From the NCBI GenBank assembly GCA_015478945.1, contig JABUQX010124119.1, positions 7,501 to 28,391 of the forward strand: a DNA stretch of 20,891 bases, written 5' to 3'. The position numbers and the translations under genes were made by a program. This stretch comes from Trachelipus rathkii. Its lineage: Eukaryota > Arthropoda > Malacostraca > Isopoda > Trachelipodidae. The notes below the pieces were generated by a model that did no database searches, was not told the DNA's origin, and saw only the letters and a program-made list of their open reading frames with translations. Shown in pieces: positions 19,761-20,891 of the stretch; within the stretch, counting starts at the first letter, position 1; every line of letters begins with the position of its first letter.

Positions 19761-20247
19761 AGAACAGTTTACGTAACACAGAAGATAAGAGTGATATGTG
19801 TATCACGCGTTACTACGCAGTCTTGTATCGAATAAGGAAACAACCGTGTATAAAGCTTGAGAACGAGTTATAGAGTGAGTTATTGTTTAGGGTTCTCACC
19901 GTTATCGTTATTGTTTTTTTGCTTTTATTGAGATTAAAGAAGTCCCGTTTTTTCTTGACTGATAGTTGACACTAAGTTAACGAAGTGCCGATAAAATTTG
20001 CTTGTTACTGAAAACGAGATATGTCCCAATGAGATGTTGTTGTAAGGCAATTGGCTATCCTTTAGAATATTTGTAAGGTAGTGATCTCCTCTCAACAACA
20101 ACAACGGCCGTGTACTTTAGTCTTTTTGAATTAAGTACTATATATTTACGGTATCTTAAGGGTATATAGCTCTCACTCTCTCTCTTTTGTGTGTATATTA
20201 ATATATATCATCCAAATAATTATCATTAATTATTTAAAAAAAACAAT
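19761..20247. other. Mixed DNA, nothing assigned
   Basis: This stretch is somewhat GC-richer. A plus frame near 19764-19871 is open for 35 codons with a protein-like translation (MCITRYYAVLYRIRKQPC) but no match. A short CAA repeat lies at about 20093-20105, and a CT-rich run at 20170-20186. Confidence 0.5.
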
Positions 20248-20475
20248 ACCATCATGTAAGACCCTCGAGTACTCACTCAAGACTTAAGTCCTTTACATCC
20301 ACCAAACTTATTTTTAATTGGGCACGCAGCCACCTCAATTTGCCATTCACAACTTTCACTACAACACTCTGCATCATCCGTTCTCCTTTTTATCCAAAAT
20401 ATATCCTAAATATTTAAACTCAGAATCTTGTTCCAGTGAACTGCTCACACATACTAACATAACTAAATTTTTTCA
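20248..20475 (-). pseudogene. Non-LTR reverse transcriptase remnant with EFKYLG motif
   Basis: On the minus strand a frame (20374-20472) reads LEQDSEFKYLGYILDKKENG and stops at TGA. It matches the E/D-x-F-K-Y-L-G-hydrophobic motif downstream of the catalytic site in many LINE RTs. The match continues in two further frames: DDAEC, then KVVNGK and SLVDVKDLSLE (20276-20356), then SRVLHD (20251-20268). These correspond to the conserved AEC, K-V-x-x-G-R, S-L-V-x-x-x-x-L-x-L-E and RVLHE pattern that follows FKYLG in one LINE group. At least two frameshifts and several stops make it dead. It is of the same broad RT class as the plus-strand remnant at 1785-2110. Confidence 0.65.
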
Positions 20476-20487
20476 ACACTAAATTAT

Positions 20488-20662
20488 TCAAGCTCTTCCT
20501 GGTTTTAGCAATTCAGGGGATGCTGTCACAACCTCGGAAATAAAAACTTCGTTGTCCTCACTACTTTCATGAACAATTGGTTCATTGTCTGGTTCATGAT
20601 TTGTCTCTATTGATGTGGGTGGTAGTAGAACAGGTAGCTGTAATTGTGTGGCACAAGTCTTA
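20488..20662 (-). CDS. Exon-like minus-strand frame, acidic proline-rich
   Basis: A strong 3' splice site (pyrimidine-rich CTTACCCTCTGCAG) precedes 20662. The frame is then open in phase 2 for 58 codons to a TGA at 20488-20490. The translation begins KTCATQLQLPVLLPPTS and continues acidic (EPDNEPIV, SSEDNEVF), ending SPELLKPGRA, like a disordered C-terminal tail. The same frame is open upstream to an ATG at 20707-20709, but that part is AT-rich and looks intronic. No family is recognised. The RT remnant lies directly downstream on the same strand, so the frame could be part of an element or a host last exon. The opposite strand has a shorter open frame ending at GCAGAGG before GTAAGT. Confidence 0.38.
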
Positions 20663-20709
20663 CTGCAGAGGGTAAGTTGGAATATATTAAACATTCTTGT
20701 TTTTTTCAT

Positions 20710-20891
20710 ATTGATTATAAATTAAGCAGATATCAAGGCAGTAAATAGCAGTTCATTATAAGTTATTTGTTGGGGCCTCTCTCCCAAACCATTGGAATAG
20801 ATAACGGATTTAACGATATATTTGGAATAATACTTTTTTCCGAAGTAATCGAAGTGACGGTAACGGAACTACTTTTATGAGTAACGATGCC
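20710..20891 (-). other. Window end, partial open frame
   Basis: The minus strand is open from the window edge for about 42 codons to a TAA near 20767, with a Ser/Thr/Ile-rich translation (SSSVTVTSITSEKS) ending in MVWERGPNK. It may be part of a coding region beyond the window. No family is recognised. Confidence 0.25.

Noticed and set aside
1..20891. Yeast-type mitochondrial DNA (A/T spacers with GC clusters) or a mitochondrial insertion
   Set aside because: Only one GC cluster-like patch is present, no mitochondrial gene or rRNA was recognised, and non-LTR RT remnants point to nuclear DNA.
1..20891. CRISPR array, bacterial operon, rRNA genes, telomere repeats
   Set aside because: No regularly spaced repeats, bacterial gene structure, rRNA-like conserved blocks or telomeric arrays were seen.

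Overview
The window looks like gene-poor, very AT-rich nuclear DNA from an animal. No complete, confidently functional gene is visible. Signs of a eukaryote are long A/T-only stretches, (GA)n and (TA)n microsatellites, GT-AG splice-like signals, and several decayed retroelements with frameshifts and stops. There are no bacterial-style operons, ribosome binding sites or dense open frames. The classes of non-LTR reverse transcriptase remnants would suit an invertebrate, perhaps an arthropod, but the sequence does not fix the taxon.

Layout. 1-1750: AT-rich DNA with a strongly C-over-G start, one small GC-rich island (1490-1540) and a TA microsatellite. 1785-2110 (+): reverse transcriptase (RT) remnant with a degenerate YADD-like motif. 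2110-3600: a richer patch with short coding-like frames on both strands, none identified. 3600-5520: T-rich DNA containing a Ty3/gypsy-like RT remnant (about 4140-4494, +). 5690-5940: purine tract with 113 uninterrupted purines. 7017-7187 (+): possible GIY-YIG endonuclease tail of a Penelope-like element. 8793-8975: short GC-richer island open on both strands. 9793-10968 (+): best-supported element, a decayed CR1/jockey-like LINE RT with collinear motifs. 11293-11444: small ORF and nested inverted repeats. 12617-12732: (GA)n microsatellite. 13618-13851 (+) and 15898-16185 (-): unidentified long open frames. 14156-14221 (-): tRNA-like A and B boxes, perhaps a SINE. 14391-14677 (+): two-exon model of a small secreted peptide, the best candidate for a host gene. 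17341-17830: A/T desert. 18490-19760: strongly G-over-C DNA. 20248-20475 (-): second RT tail with an EFKYLG motif. 20488-20662 (-): exon-like frame behind a strong 3' splice site.

The parts do not form a pathway. The window reads as old retroelements of at least three classes (LINE-type, Ty3/gypsy-like, possibly Penelope-like) set in low-complexity DNA, with a few exon candidates that need transcript evidence. All family assignments come from motif recognition by eye; no database was searched.
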